The position numbers were made by a program, and so were the translations under genes. Below the pieces are notes generated by a model that was not told where the DNA came from, ran no database searches, and worked only from the letters and a program-made list of their open reading frames with translations. From NCBI GenBank assembly GCA_030429705.1, contig JAUIES010000003.1, forward strand, positions 428,916 to 492,915: a stretch of DNA of 64,000 nucleotides, written 5' to 3'. Positions 36,001-43,932 of the stretch are shown piece by piece; position 1 is the first letter of the stretch; every line of letters starts with the position of its first letter. This stretch comes from Phycisphaerae bacterium (GTDB lineage Bacteria; Planctomycetota; Phycisphaerae; Phycisphaerales; UBA1924).

Positions 36001-36592
36001 CGATGGTGATGCTGACGAAGATGGGCAACTCGGTGACCGGGCATCGGCCGGCTGCTGCCAGTTCGTCGAGACAGGCATTAATCACACACTTGGCCTGCAG
36101 GAGATCCTGAGCCGTCTCGATCAAAAGGGCATCAACCCCCCCGGCGATCAGCCCACGCGCCTGTTCACGGTAGGACGCAAGCATGTCGTCCCACGAGATC
36201 TGGCCGAGCGTGATGAGTTTTGTTCCGGGCCCGATCGAGCCGACCACGAAGCGCGGGCGATCGGGCGTGGTGTGCGCGGCACATGCCTGTCGTGCGATTT
36301 CGGCAGCCTGCTTGTTGAGTTCAAAGCAACGATCTTCGAGCCCGAACTCGGCCAGCACATGGCGTGCGCCGCCAAAAGTGTTGGTCTCGACCGCATCTGA
36401 GCCCGCGCGCAGGTATCCCTCGTGGATGGACTGGATCAGATCAGGACGCGACAGGCACACCACATCGGTGCAGTTTTCGCAGCCGAGGTAATCGCGCTCT
36501 ATGTCCAGATCCGCTCCGTGAATCTGCGTCCCCATGGCTCCATCGAGTATGAGAACCCGTGAAGCCAAAATATCGAGAATTGGTGCCGTCAT
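33038..36592 (-). CDS. metH: Cobalamin-dependent methionine synthase
   Basis: 1184 residues from the ATG with GGGAG at good spacing; the frame continues 20 codons upstream without family similarity. All four modules are present. The homocysteine domain (1-320) has zinc ligands in GLNCATG (about C227) and GGCCGTTPEHI (about 292-293). The pterin-binding domain lies at about 345-610 (LIVGERCNASGSRKF; NVDYAGRDN). The cobalamin domain (about 650-860) has DVHDIGKN with the axial His near 750. The AdoMet reactivation domain ends the protein (CASDGNDLVVF; RYSFGYPACP). It transfers methyl from methyltetrahydrofolate to homocysteine. No cobalamin riboswitch is visible in the 87 bp upstream. Confidence 0.97.
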   Translation of the reverse strand: MTAPILDILASRVLILDGAMGTQIHGADLDIERDYLGCENCTDVVCLSRPDLIQSIHEGYLRAGSDAVETNTFGGARHVLAEFGLEDRCFELNKQAAEIARQACAAHTTPDRPRFVVGSIGPGTKLITLGQISWDDMLASYREQARGLIAGGVDALLIETAQDLLQAKCVINACLDELAAAGRCPVTELPIFVSITIETMGTMLVGSAIEAAMTALAPYPITSIGLNCATGPKEMAEHIAFLSKHWDRSISVMPNAGLPALIDGQTVFPLEPDAFADALKQFVEEYRVNIVGGCCGTTPEHIAKLAAAVHGVPQTQRDITPIAPSCSSLYSSTEYRQDASFLIVGERCNASGSRKFRELLEAEDWDGMVSLARQQAREGSHVLDVNVDYAGRDNAADMAELVARFSKAVDAPLMLDSTQIRTIEAGLKHAAGKCIINSANFEDGEDKFDAMCSLAKRFGAGLVIGTIDEDPEAAMARTADRKLSIATRSIERAVSKHGLRRADLFIDPLVLPISTGMEADRRSALELIDGVARIKAAFPDVQMTCGVSNVSFGLKMPARVVLNSVFLHSLVEAGMTSAIVHASKILPLNRIDEQQKQAALDLVFDRRATEQGGTGLPPTIDDADFDPLQRLIDLFADGQAVSHNATKLEDLTLEERLRRHIIDGEREQLTENLDAAMEQYTPLIIINDHLLDGMKTVGELFGSGQMQLPFVLQSAEVMKAAVAYLEPHMDKVDTQSKGSIVLATVKGDVHDIGKNLVDIILSNNGFTVHNLGIKQPIADILAGLQETGADAIGLSGLLVKSVHVMEDNLRELNAQHVAVPVLLGGAALSRHYAEGHLRSQYEGSLYYGKDAFEGLRIMNLIADGKQSELNAEIDERMTKRSEAEKKVAHSRARRGSDEAQLATAEIVRSEVDREVDRPNAPFLGTRVTTSIALDEIYPYINTVALFRGQWQFKKGARTAEAFEREIDEVVTPIFERLKLQCREDDILQPAVVDGYFPCASDGNDLVVFDATDHDREIERFSFPRQTTKRRLCIADFFMSQEECRDAGRRDVLGLSCVTMGSRVSEVTKTLFESDNYAEYLYMHGMGVETAEALAELWHKRMRAELGLGGDDSPAIRDLFQQKYRGSRYSFGYPACPEMSDQEKLFRLLEPERIGCQLTENWQIDPEQSTSAIIVHHPQAKYFNV

Positions 36593-36679
36593 CGCCGCTC
36601 CCGTGCAAGTGCCAAATTCCATTCTGGCCATCGTTCGAGGGAGTATACCCATTCATCCGGATCAATGGATGAAGCGTTT

Positions 36680-38410
36680 TCAGGGGCACCCAGCGCTGAA
36701 TGCGGTCAAATACGCCGCGACATCGAAAAAATCGAAGATGCCCGACGGTAAGGCAAGGTCGGCCTGAGCGTCCTGGGCCGCGAACGCAGCCAGGAAGGCC
36801 GCGACATCAAAGAAGTCGAGCAAGCCCGCTGGCGGGGCGAAGTCGGCCAAGCAAGCCTCAGACGGCGATTCAACGATCAGATGTTGATTGCCTGGGATAT
36901 CGGTCAGCGTCGTCGTTTCCCCGGTTGCCCAGGTCACGACGATCTGGTCGATCTGCGCCGCTGAGCCGAGGCCCGCGTGGACCACCAACTCACTATTTGC
37001 AAGATAACTGCTGCCGCCGTCCATGTAACGGGTCTGGGTGATGCCATTGATGGTCAGGTCAACGCGTGTGCCATACCCGTGCGGAGCGATGTCCGACCGA
37101 TTTGATGTATCGAGCATGATCTTGATCCAGTTCGCGTCAGGACCGACCAGTTGATTTTCGAAGTAACCAATGGCTTCGTTGTTGCAGAAAACCACAACAT
37201 CCATGTCGCCGTCGCGTTCAGCGTCAAGGATCGCCAGCCCGCGACCCTGCCCGGTGTGTTCCAGCAGGCACGCTTGCGTCGCATCGTCAAAGGTCTGATC
37301 ACCCAGATTCAAGAACAAGCGGGTGGGGTCGACGCTGAAGTACGAACCGTCCCAGCCGTTCGTCGCCACGAGATCAAGCAGGCCGTCATGGTTGAAGTCT
37401 GCTGCTTCGGTACCCCAGCCCCAATCACCGCGATTGACACCCGCGGCGACCGATGACTCGGTAAAGGTCTCGTCGCCGTCATTGATGTACAGCATGTTGC
37501 CCGAGCCGCTCGAGCCGTCCTGGTTGATTCGGCTGGATGCGTACCAGTCCATCAGTCCATCGCCGTCAAAGTCACCGACCGTCGAACCCATGCCGTTACT
37601 GTCTAGACCGACGCCAGCGCCGACGGTGACATCTGTAAATGAAGCGCCACCATTGTTGATGAGCAGCCGACTTGTGTAAAAATCAGCAACCCACAGGAGT
37701 TCCGGGTAACGATCGCCATTGATATCTTGAAAGGTGGGGGTGAATCCGCGAACGAGCGACATGTCTGTCGCGATGATGGCAGTCACATCGGTAAATGTGC
37801 CGTCGCCATCGTTCTGGAATAATCTGTTTGACCCGTACCAACCGGCGACCGCCAGATCGAGATCGCCGTCAAGGTCGTAATCACCCCAACAGGGACTGAA
37901 TGAGTCACCTTGGGTTCTGCCGGGTAAGAGCGTGTCCTTGACACCCGCTGACTGAGCGATATCTGTAAAAGTGCCATCGCCATTATTTTGGTACAGTCGA
38001 TTGGCGTTCCCGGCGAGAGCGGGCGTGAACCCGAGCGAGCAGACATAAATATCGACATCGCCATCGCCATCAAAATCGGCAGCCGCTGCTCCACTTCCTG
38101 CGTGGGTTGCTGCGACTCCCCATCCTGCAGCGTTCTCGACGAATGTGCCGTCGCCCTGATTGATGAACAATCGATCAACGCCATGCGATCCACCAAGGGT
38201 GAACACATCTGGATAGCTGTCGCCGTTGAAATCGCCGATTGCACCTCCGGGTGTCATGAACTGCATCCCCAGTCGAGGCGTGGCTTGATGTAAAGCAATC
38301 AGCCCGGAATCCAATGTTTGGTCCGAGAAGGTCAGCGTTTGGGCTGCAGCGCTGGTCGCGAAAAGAACCCCAACGACAGCGCTCTTTGGCACAAAACTGA
38401 GCAGCCGCAT
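36680..38410 (-). CDS. Secreted CRTAC1/UnbV-type FG-GAP protein with GC-type dockerin tail
   Basis: 576 residues starting at the second of two close ATGs; GAGAGG (38417-38422) is correctly spaced for 38410 but abuts the ATG at 38416. A signal peptide (about 1-24, ending AAAQ) leads to seven or more FG-GAP/VCBS repeats with calcium loops such as DFNGDSYPD and DFDGDGDVD. An ASPIC/UnbV domain follows (YGTRVDLTINGITQTRYMDG; VVTWATGETTTLTDIPG). The last 57 residues contain two LDFFDVAAFL-like helices and end in SAGCP, the GC-type dockerin. The Asp-Asn-Gly calcium residues before each helix are replaced (DFAPPAGLLDFFD). Probably a surface or anchored beta-propeller; ligand unknown. Confidence 0.9.
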   Translation of the reverse strand: MRLLSFVPKSAVVGVLFATSAAAQTLTFSDQTLDSGLIALHQATPRLGMQFMTPGGAIGDFNGDSYPDVFTLGGSHGVDRLFINQGDGTFVENAAGWGVAATHAGSGAAAADFDGDGDVDIYVCSLGFTPALAGNANRLYQNNGDGTFTDIAQSAGVKDTLLPGRTQGDSFSPCWGDYDLDGDLDLAVAGWYGSNRLFQNDGDGTFTDVTAIIATDMSLVRGFTPTFQDINGDRYPELLWVADFYTSRLLINNGGASFTDVTVGAGVGLDSNGMGSTVGDFDGDGLMDWYASSRINQDGSSGSGNMLYINDGDETFTESSVAAGVNRGDWGWGTEAADFNHDGLLDLVATNGWDGSYFSVDPTRLFLNLGDQTFDDATQACLLEHTGQGRGLAILDAERDGDMDVVVFCNNEAIGYFENQLVGPDANWIKIMLDTSNRSDIAPHGYGTRVDLTINGITQTRYMDGGSSYLANSELVVHAGLGSAAQIDQIVVTWATGETTTLTDIPGNQHLIVESPSEACLADFAPPAGLLDFFDVAAFLAAFAAQDAQADLALPSGIFDFFDVAAYLTAFSAGCP

Positions 38411-38520
38411 AGGCATCCTCTCAAAACAACGATCTGAACAAACTCCATTCGGCAGGGCGAAGTGGCATCGTTCCTAGAATACTCGATTCTGACGACCTGA
38501 CCAAGGGAACTGCCAGGACC

Positions 38521-38552
38521 ACACAAAAAACAAGCACCCCGCTGAGGGTGCC
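38521..38552 (-). terminator. Rho-independent terminator after rpmE
   Basis: Read on the minus strand, GCACCC and GGGTGC (38534-38539 with 38546-38551) pair around a six-base loop and are followed by TTGTTTTTTGTG. It lies 32 bp after the bL31 stop codon and isolates rpmE from the downstream dockerin gene. Confidence 0.8.
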
Positions 38553-38583
38553 TGTCAGTTGATCGGAATGTGACGCGAGCCGA

Positions 38584-38805
38584 TTACTTCTTTTTCTTGA
38601 AGTAATCGCCCTGGAACTTACGCTGGAACTTCTCGACGCGGCCTGCCGCATCGACAAACGCCTGACGACCGGTAAAGAACGGGTGCGAGCCTGACCACAC
38701 TTCGACATGCAGTTCAGGTGAGGTCGAGCCCACGGTCATCACGACTTCGCCGTTGTGATAGACCTTGCAGGACGGGTAGTAGGTGGGATGGCCTTCCTTC
38801 TTCAT
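38584..38805 (-). CDS. rpmE: 50S ribosomal protein bL31
   Basis: 73 residues. bL31 bridges the large and small ribosomal subunits. The conserved block SGSHPFFTGRQAFVDAAGRVEKFQRKF matches bL31 closely, and the N-terminus MKKEGHPTYYPSCKVYHNG fits. Of the four zinc cysteines of the C+ form only Cys13 remains, so it is a zinc-free type. A GGAGA ribosome-binding site precedes the ATG. It has its own terminator downstream. Confidence 0.95.
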   Translation of the reverse strand: MKKEGHPTYYPSCKVYHNGEVVMTVGSTSPELHVEVWSGSHPFFTGRQAFVDAAGRVEKFQRKFQGDYFKKKK

Positions 38806-38912
38806 CGGATCGTCTCCAGTCTTGGCCCGACAGGCCGGTAGAAGGTCAATCGGGCGAACGCAAGGGTAGGCTCGCTCGATTTACCCGGCAAGCGCTTCGA
38901 ACCCGCTCAAGC

Positions 38913-38927
38913 CTCATTTCGAATGAG
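38913..38927. repeat. Short palindrome upstream of rpmE
   Basis: CTCATT (38913-38918) and AATGAG (38922-38927) are exact inverted copies around TCG, in the 162-bp gap between the anti-sigma stop and rpmE. It could be an operator or a weak hairpin; no T-run follows on the minus strand. Confidence 0.3.
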
Positions 38928-38967
38928 CGATAATGTCCGACTCGATCGGTCATCAGCAGATCCAGGC

Positions 38968-40017
38968 TTATCCGTCACGCGGTGCGACGACGACCCGGCG
39001 TTCGAGATCCGGTACCCAGGTGCCGCCCGGCTCTTCGATCGTGATCGCGAACAGAGCGACACGCCTGACATCGATTCCGGGTTGGATTGGGACAATGACC
39101 TCGCCATCGGCTGTCGCGTTAAACACGCCGCCACTGACCTTCTGTTCGAGACCCCGTTCGTCGATCACCCAGACTTGGTACTGCTCGATGTTGGGGTCAT
39201 TGGCTTTGAGCCCGACAAATCGGAGATACCCCGTTTCCAAATCATCATTCCACACGACATCGCCGGTTACATTGCGTTGTTCTGCAGGTGCGTCTGGCAG
39301 ATCAAACGGCGCCCAAGCGATCCGCACCGTGTCAGGCATGTCCAGCAGTTTCGTCCGATTGGCTTCCAGTTCGGCAGGATCAACCGGGGTTTCGTACCGC
39401 GCGATCGTGAGTTGGGCGCTCGATAGATCATCCGTCGCCTGCGCCAGTTGCATCGCCAGTTCGACTTCTCGTGCAGAAGCGGCGGCAAGCGCCCGCTCGG
39501 CTTCTGTCACAGATTGATCGCGATCTGCAAGCATCGCTTGCATGCTCTCCACCCGCAACCGGGCGCTCGTCAAGAGCATCTGGTTTGCATTGATCTGCTC
39601 TTCGAGCTGCGCAATGTTCGCTCGCGAGGCATCAAGCTCCGAAGTGCGATTGTTGAGCAGAATGCCTGAAACCGTGAGTGTACCGACGAGCAGCAGCGAG
39701 GCCGCGATCAAACTGAATGCAAGGAATCTGGTTCGCGGTTGCGATGCCTGCGGCATGGGTAATGGGTCGTTCGCGACCAGACGCGTACCACGATCGATAA
39801 GCCGATCGCGCAAAGACTGAGGTATGGCATCACCGGGCTCATCGCGGTCAAAGGCAACGAGAAGCTCACCCATCACCAGATCCAGTTCACCGCTCGCTTC
39901 ACCTTGCACGCGCAGTGCTTCCAACTCGCCAGCATCGGCTGGGTCAAGCCCGCCCAGGCGTTCGTCGGTCAACAACTCAAGCAAACGATGGCGTTGTTGT
40001 GGGTTCATCGGGTTCAT
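38968..40017 (-). CDS. RskA-type anti-sigma factor with internal coiled coil
   Basis: 349 residues. A short cytoplasmic N-terminus (about 1-95) precedes one membrane helix (about 97-120, FLAFSLIAASLLLVGTLTVSG). A long Glu/Ala/Gln-rich coiled coil (about 125-205) follows, then a C-terminal beta-rich domain (about 225-349) with FVGLKANDPNIEQYQVWVID and GTWVPDLERRVVV, typical of the RskA C-terminal domain. The zinc His-x3-Cys-x2-Cys motif of ZAS anti-sigma factors is missing. Its start overlaps the end of the ECF sigma gene by 4 bp. It probably holds that sigma factor at the membrane until an envelope signal; the signal is unknown. Confidence 0.85.
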   Translation of the reverse strand: MNPMNPQQRHRLLELLTDERLGGLDPADAGELEALRVQGEASGELDLVMGELLVAFDRDEPGDAIPQSLRDRLIDRGTRLVANDPLPMPQASQPRTRFLAFSLIAASLLLVGTLTVSGILLNNRTSELDASRANIAQLEEQINANQMLLTSARLRVESMQAMLADRDQSVTEAERALAAASAREVELAMQLAQATDDLSSAQLTIARYETPVDPAELEANRTKLLDMPDTVRIAWAPFDLPDAPAEQRNVTGDVVWNDDLETGYLRFVGLKANDPNIEQYQVWVIDERGLEQKVSGGVFNATADGEVIVPIQPGIDVRRVALFAITIEEPGGTWVPDLERRVVVAPRDG

Positions 40018-40580
40018 TGCTTCACCCCCCCAGACTGCGAGTCGGCTTGGGACTGCGTCGAAACGGAATCACAGAGTCGGATCATGGCCCGGCGAAGACG
40101 AGACTTGACGGTCCCGATTGGTGCTTCGGTGACCTCACTGATCTGATGTTGAGTCAGCCCATGACAGACAGACATCTTGAGCGCCAGTTGTTCGACATCC
40201 GGCAGTTGATTGTATTCGTTCACAACCGAAGCCAACTCCTCGGACCCATTGGTCGATTCAAGGGCATGCGACTTGGACTTCAGGTCTTCCGCAACACGAT
40301 TGTGGTACTTGCGTCTCGTCGTGACGCGCCGCTGATAGTCAGTCAGTCGACGGTGAGCGATTGTGGCAACAAACGCGGGTTCGGAGCCTCGGGATGGGTC
40401 AAATTTCTCAGCCGCCAACCAGAGTTCAATAAAGACCTCTTGCACGCCATCTTCAACTTCGCCATTCGATTGACCAAGGTACCGCCGAGCCAGCCTCCAG
40501 ATGAGTCCGCCGTACTCATCAACGCATGCAACGACCGCGCTGTGTTCTCCGTCAGCGATTCGTTGCAAGATTGAACGCAC
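40014..40580 (-). CDS. ECF-family RNA polymerase sigma factor
   Basis: 188 residues from GTG at 40580, which has AAGGGA at good spacing; an in-frame ATG at 40619 would add 13 residues but lacks a ribosome-binding site. Region 2 is seen in LIWRLARRYLGQSNGEVEDG followed by VQEVFIELWLAAEKFDPSRG, and region 4 in LPDVEQLALKMSVCHGLTQHQ followed by ISEVTEAPIGTVKSRLRRAM, the -35-recognition helix-turn-helix. It directs polymerase to a small regulon. The anti-sigma gene overlaps its stop by 4 bp, so the pair is translationally coupled. Regulated promoters are not identified in the window. Confidence 0.94.
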   Translation of the reverse strand: MRSILQRIADGEHSAVVACVDEYGGLIWRLARRYLGQSNGEVEDGVQEVFIELWLAAEKFDPSRGSEPAFVATIAHRRLTDYQRRVTTRRKYHNRVAEDLKSKSHALESTNGSEELASVVNEYNQLPDVEQLALKMSVCHGLTQHQISEVTEAPIGTVKSRLRRAMIRLCDSVSTQSQADSQSGGVKQ

Positions 40581-40936
40581 GCGGTGATTCCCTTCGTCAA
40601 GCCATAGAGCATAACACATTCAATTCATGAATATCAGTACAGATCTGCAAAAACAGAATGGGCTCGGCAATCGAAGGGTGAACTACAAGGGGGTGCGCGT
40701 TTAGATCAAAAGACACGATCAATCAAGAGACGATCGTCCTCAATAACTGAATCGTCGATTGCGCTCTTCGCCGTACCTCGTGCACAATCGGGCGGCCATC
40801 GGTGCGCGTGCGCATTCATTGGCGCGTGCCTCGACGCCACGCAACAACAAACCTTAGATCAACAAGATTGGCCCGCATCCCAGTCAAAAAAAATTCTGAA
40901 ACTGTGACTTCATATGTGTTCATGAAGTCTTTGGCT
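40581..40936. other. Intergenic region upstream of the sigma/anti-sigma operon
   Basis: No gene is seen in these 356 bp, which lie between two same-strand units. The sigma operon promoter must be in this stretch. A weak minus-strand candidate is TTGATT (40721-40726) and TAAACG (40698-40703) with a 17-bp spacer. No terminator hairpin or riboswitch is recognised. Confidence 0.5.
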
Positions 40937-42007
40937 TCAAGCTTCGGCGTCAGTGACCATGACATTGCGTGCAAGATCATCTTTCATGCGTTCGTGTAGT
41001 GAATCGTCATCAAGTTTCCGCACCGCTCGTTTGATCTTGGGCAAGACTCCGACCCGCGGGTAGGCAATGTGGCAGACAGGATCACCCGGCGCGACCGAGG
41101 GAAGTGTGGTCATTCCAAGGATCACACCTGAACGCGGAGCCGTGATGATGTTCTGTTCATCGCCGAGCAGCGTCGTGTTCGTGGCGATTGGGTCTCCTTC
41201 TTGGACGACTTCACCTGGTGAAACATGAAACTCCAGAAAACCGCCCTGGGTAGCGCGAACCCACTTCGTCGCGTTTGTTTCCATGCGGTAGGCAGGGGCC
41301 TCGGGCTTGCCGCTGACCATCTTCAAATGGCGCAGGCAGTTTACGATTCCGCGCTGTGCGTACTCGACGACACTCGGTTCCACTTTCCACACTTCACCCG
41401 CTTCGAGGATCAAGGTCGCGCACCCGGCTTTGCACCCGGCGAGTCGCAGGGATCCCTTTGGCCCTTTGCCGTCAACAATCAACTCGGCCCCAAAAGCACG
41501 CGCGAACGCCGCCAATCGCGGATCTGACATGTCGGCGCGCACATTGGGAAAGTTCGTCCGGCGCAATGCAGCTGTATGAAGGTCGATGCCAAAGTCACAT
41601 CGACGAGTCACCTGATCAAAAAAGGCACGCGCCAGGCGGCTCGCGAGGCTGCCTTGTTTCGAACCGGGAAAACTCCGGTTCAGATCGCGTCGATCCGGTA
41701 GATACCGCGAATGGCGTTCAAACCCGAGCATGTTGACCACAGGAACCAGAACAAGGGTGCCGGCCGTCAGATGAAAAGGTCGTTCTCGAATGATGTTTCG
41801 TATCGCGCCAGTGCCGTTGATTTCATCACCATGAACCGCCGCCGTCACGGCCACCGTTGGACCTGGCTCAGCGCCACGCCAAACCTCGACCGGAATGGAC
41901 ACATCCGCACCTGAATATCCTTCGGAAATAATGACGGACAACGAAGCCGACTCACCGGGCGCGACGACCGTCCCAAACCAGTTGTCCGATTCAACATCTT
42001 TGGTCAT
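40937..42007 (-). CDS. Succinylglutamate desuccinylase/aspartoacylase family zinc hydrolase
   Basis: 356 residues. The zinc site of this M14-related family is visible as VHGDEING (His and Glu ligands near residues 59-62) and DLHTAAL (His ligand near 143). DRRDLNRSFPG is the substrate-binding segment. The C-terminal part (about 255-325) carries a barrel-sandwich-like segment (TQGGFLEFHVSPGEVVQEGD) common in this branch. Family members remove acyl or aminoacyl groups from small amides; the substrate is unknown here. The start overlaps the RimK gene stop by 4 bp, so the three genes form one coupled operon with a ligase and a protease. Confidence 0.9.
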   Translation of the reverse strand: MTKDVESDNWFGTVVAPGESASLSVIISEGYSGADVSIPVEVWRGAEPGPTVAVTAAVHGDEINGTGAIRNIIRERPFHLTAGTLVLVPVVNMLGFERHSRYLPDRRDLNRSFPGSKQGSLASRLARAFFDQVTRRCDFGIDLHTAALRRTNFPNVRADMSDPRLAAFARAFGAELIVDGKGPKGSLRLAGCKAGCATLILEAGEVWKVEPSVVEYAQRGIVNCLRHLKMVSGKPEAPAYRMETNATKWVRATQGGFLEFHVSPGEVVQEGDPIATNTTLLGDEQNIITAPRSGVILGMTTLPSVAPGDPVCHIAYPRVGVLPKIKRAVRKLDDDSLHERMKDDLARNVMVTDAEA

Positions 42008-43212
42008 TGCACAGAATCCAGGTCGGCAATCAGTTGTGGGTCAAGTTTCTTGGCCTTGGTCTTACGCCGTCGCTGTCGGCGTTCGGGGATCAAGTCACGC
42101 ATCGCATCGAGTTTTCCGTAGCAGAGCAATTTGTCGTCCGCTTCGAGCGATCGCGAGCCCTTCGGATTCGAGATGACACTTGTCCCTCGGTGCAGGTTCA
42201 GAATCACGATATCGCGATCGCGCAAGCCTGATGTGTCAATCGTCTTGCCGATCAGGTCCGATCCATCCGGGATCACGATGTCCGCGACTCCATACCCCTT
42301 GGACACGGTCAGCCGTTGTCGCACATCGATATCCGGGAAGTTCACGCGGTCGGCTATGAAATCGATGATAGCGCCGGCAACATCCAACCCCGTCGAGGTC
42401 TCTATGCCTTCGAGACCGGGTGACGAGTTCACCTCCATGATCTGAGGCCCATCATCGCTTTCGAGCATGTCGACACCCGCGACACGCAGGCCCATGATCT
42501 GAGCGGCACGGACGGCTGTGCGGGCGTACGCCTCGCCAAGTTCCACACGCTCAGCGATGCCACCACGGTGCACATTGCTGCGAAACTCGTCACCTTGCGC
42601 TACGCGTCGCATCGCGGCCACCACGGTGTCACCGACGACAAACGCCCGAATATCGCGTCCTTTGCTCTCCTTGACGAACCGCTGGACGAGCACATTCTGC
42701 TTGGCGCTTTGCAGCGTTTCGATGATGGCTTCGGCGACTTTTGTTGTTTCGGCGAGGATCACGCCGACGCCGTGGGTGCCTTCGAGAATCTTGATGATGA
42801 CCGGTGCGCCGCCGATGCGTTCGATCGCTGGAAGAACATCCGATTGTGCGCGCACGAAGGTTGTGTCTGGAATACCGATATCGTGTCGGCTGAGAATCTG
42901 CATCGAACGCAGCTTGTCGCGTGAGTTGATGATCCCGTTCGCCGTGTTCGGTGTGAACACATCCATCTGCTCAAACTGCCTGACGACCGCCGTTCCGAAG
43001 TAAGTAATCGAAGCGCCGATTCGGGGGATCATGGCGTCATATTCCGAAAGCCGTTTCGATCGGTACGACAGCGACGGATCACCTTCACGCAACTCAATCG
43101 CAAATCGAAGCGTGTTCAAAACCGTTGCCTTATGCCCCCGCTCTGTGGCGGCCTGCTTGAGTCGACGCGTGCTGTAGCAGCGTGGAGATACAGACAGGAT
43201 GCCAAGTTTCAT
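42004..43212 (-). CDS. RimK-type ATP-grasp ligase with C-terminal TrkA-C-like domain
   Basis: 402 residues. The first 290 are a RimK-like ATP-grasp enzyme: KLGILSVSPRCYSTRRL, PRIGASITYFGTAVVRQFE, IIKILEGTHGVGVILAE (ATP lid), VQRFVKESKGRDIRAFVVGD and the metal site GVDMLESDDGPQIMEVNSSP followed by GLEGIE. RimK proteins add amino acids, usually glutamate, to protein C-termini such as ribosomal S6. Residues about 305-375 resemble a TrkA-C/RCK-C domain (VADIVIPDGSDLIGKTIDTS). A Lys/Arg-rich tail follows. GAAAGG precedes the ATG, which overlaps the protease stop by 4 bp. The true target is not known. Confidence 0.92.
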   Translation of the reverse strand: MKLGILSVSPRCYSTRRLKQAATERGHKATVLNTLRFAIELREGDPSLSYRSKRLSEYDAMIPRIGASITYFGTAVVRQFEQMDVFTPNTANGIINSRDKLRSMQILSRHDIGIPDTTFVRAQSDVLPAIERIGGAPVIIKILEGTHGVGVILAETTKVAEAIIETLQSAKQNVLVQRFVKESKGRDIRAFVVGDTVVAAMRRVAQGDEFRSNVHRGGIAERVELGEAYARTAVRAAQIMGLRVAGVDMLESDDGPQIMEVNSSPGLEGIETSTGLDVAGAIIDFIADRVNFPDIDVRQRLTVSKGYGVADIVIPDGSDLIGKTIDTSGLRDRDIVILNLHRGTSVISNPKGSRSLEADDKLLCYGKLDAMRDLIPERRQRRRKTKAKKLDPQLIADLDSVQ

Positions 43213-43712
43213 AGTGAGCCTTTCGGAGGGGGGGACGGCTTGGTGCGAGAGGTCAACAGATACTTCCGCTCACTATCGACCAGGTATCGACCGGCGAGGG
43301 CTGTGCGTCCGATGAGCATTCGGCACAACATGCCCTCCCGGCACACCAGGCTCAACTCGATATCGTGTTCGTGTGGCCCGAGGCGAAGCCGCGTCACACA
43401 CACCAGCCGTTCCTGCACCTCGCCGCTGCTGGGTTTGACACGGCTCGTGCGCACAAGATCTGCTTCGACCCAGCGAGTTCGCCGAACCGGCTTGACACGC
43501 GAGACAACCTCAAACCGAACGCGATCATTCTCGAGCAACTCATACTGCGCGACATCGATCGCGCTCGTCCGAGCGCCAGTGTCTATTTTGGCTCGCACGC
43601 CGCGCAGGTTCCAATCCGGGAGATCCACGCGTTCACGCCACCCGATGCGAACGAGTTCAGGCGTGCCGCTCACGAGCGGGCCCCGAACCGGCTGCGTGTT
43701 GAGTGATTGCAC
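43209..43712 (-). CDS. RimK-associated retropepsin-like aspartic protease
   Basis: 167 residues from GTG at 43712; the frame stays open upstream through the tRNA-Asp gene, so an earlier start is not credible. The active-site triad is DTGA (D44-T-G) in VRAKIDTGARTSAID, and the C-terminal MLIGRTALAGRYLVD is characteristic. The family (Zn_protease/RimB-like, PF05618) is a putative ATP-dependent zinc or aspartic protease, typically encoded next to rimK. No ribosome-binding site is clear at the GTG, so the start is less certain. It is the first gene of the trio. Confidence 0.82.
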   Translation of the reverse strand: MQSLNTQPVRGPLVSGTPELVRIGWRERVDLPDWNLRGVRAKIDTGARTSAIDVAQYELLENDRVRFEVVSRVKPVRRTRWVEADLVRTSRVKPSSGEVQERLVCVTRLRLGPHEHDIELSLVCREGMLCRMLIGRTALAGRYLVDSERKYLLTSRTKPSPPPKGSL

Positions 43713-43790
43713 ATCACATGATTGTACGCGGCTGCTTGTCCAGTGCGCATCTTGCGCGTCAGTGGCTTTCAAGCAGAGCGTTGGGCAATT

Positions 43791-43815
43791 GAAAAAGCCC
43801 TGCCAATGCAGGGCC
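43791..43815 (-). terminator. Rho-independent terminator after tRNA-Asp
   Basis: On the minus strand GCCCTGC-ATTG-GCAGGGC (43797-43814) is followed by TTTTTC. It lies just 3' of tRNA-Asp and so separates it from the protease-ligase operon. Confidence 0.85.
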
Positions 43816-43824
43816 GTTTTCAAA

Positions 43825-43898
43825 CGAGGCGGACGAGAATCGAACTCGCAACCTCCGGATCGACAGTCCGGTGCTCTAACCAATTGAGCTACCGCCCC
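43825..43898 (-). tRNA. tRNA-Asp (anticodon GTC)
   Basis: The cloverleaf has acceptor GGGGCGG/CCGCCTC (one G-U pair), D stem GCTC/GAGC, anticodon stem CCGGA/TCCGG with loop CTGTCGA (anticodon GTC) and T arm TTCGATT. Discriminator G agrees with tRNA-Asp. CCA is not encoded. A consensus promoter lies upstream and a terminator downstream, so it is transcribed alone. Confidence 0.96.
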
Positions 43899-43932
43899 AA
43901 GTTGTCGCCAAAGTAACCTCTGGCAGAGCGAA

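Noticed and set aside
36593..36652. Upstream start for methionine synthase
   Set aside because: The ATG at 36592 has GGGAG at correct spacing and begins the conserved domain; the 20 extra residues are unrelated to the family.
36593..36679. Cobalamin riboswitch ahead of metH
   Set aside because: The 87-bp gap is too short and no B12-box-like segment is visible.
43713..43883. An N-terminal extension of the retropepsin-like gene reaching into tRNA-Asp
   Set aside because: The extension would translate antisense tRNA and a terminator, and has no similarity to the family.
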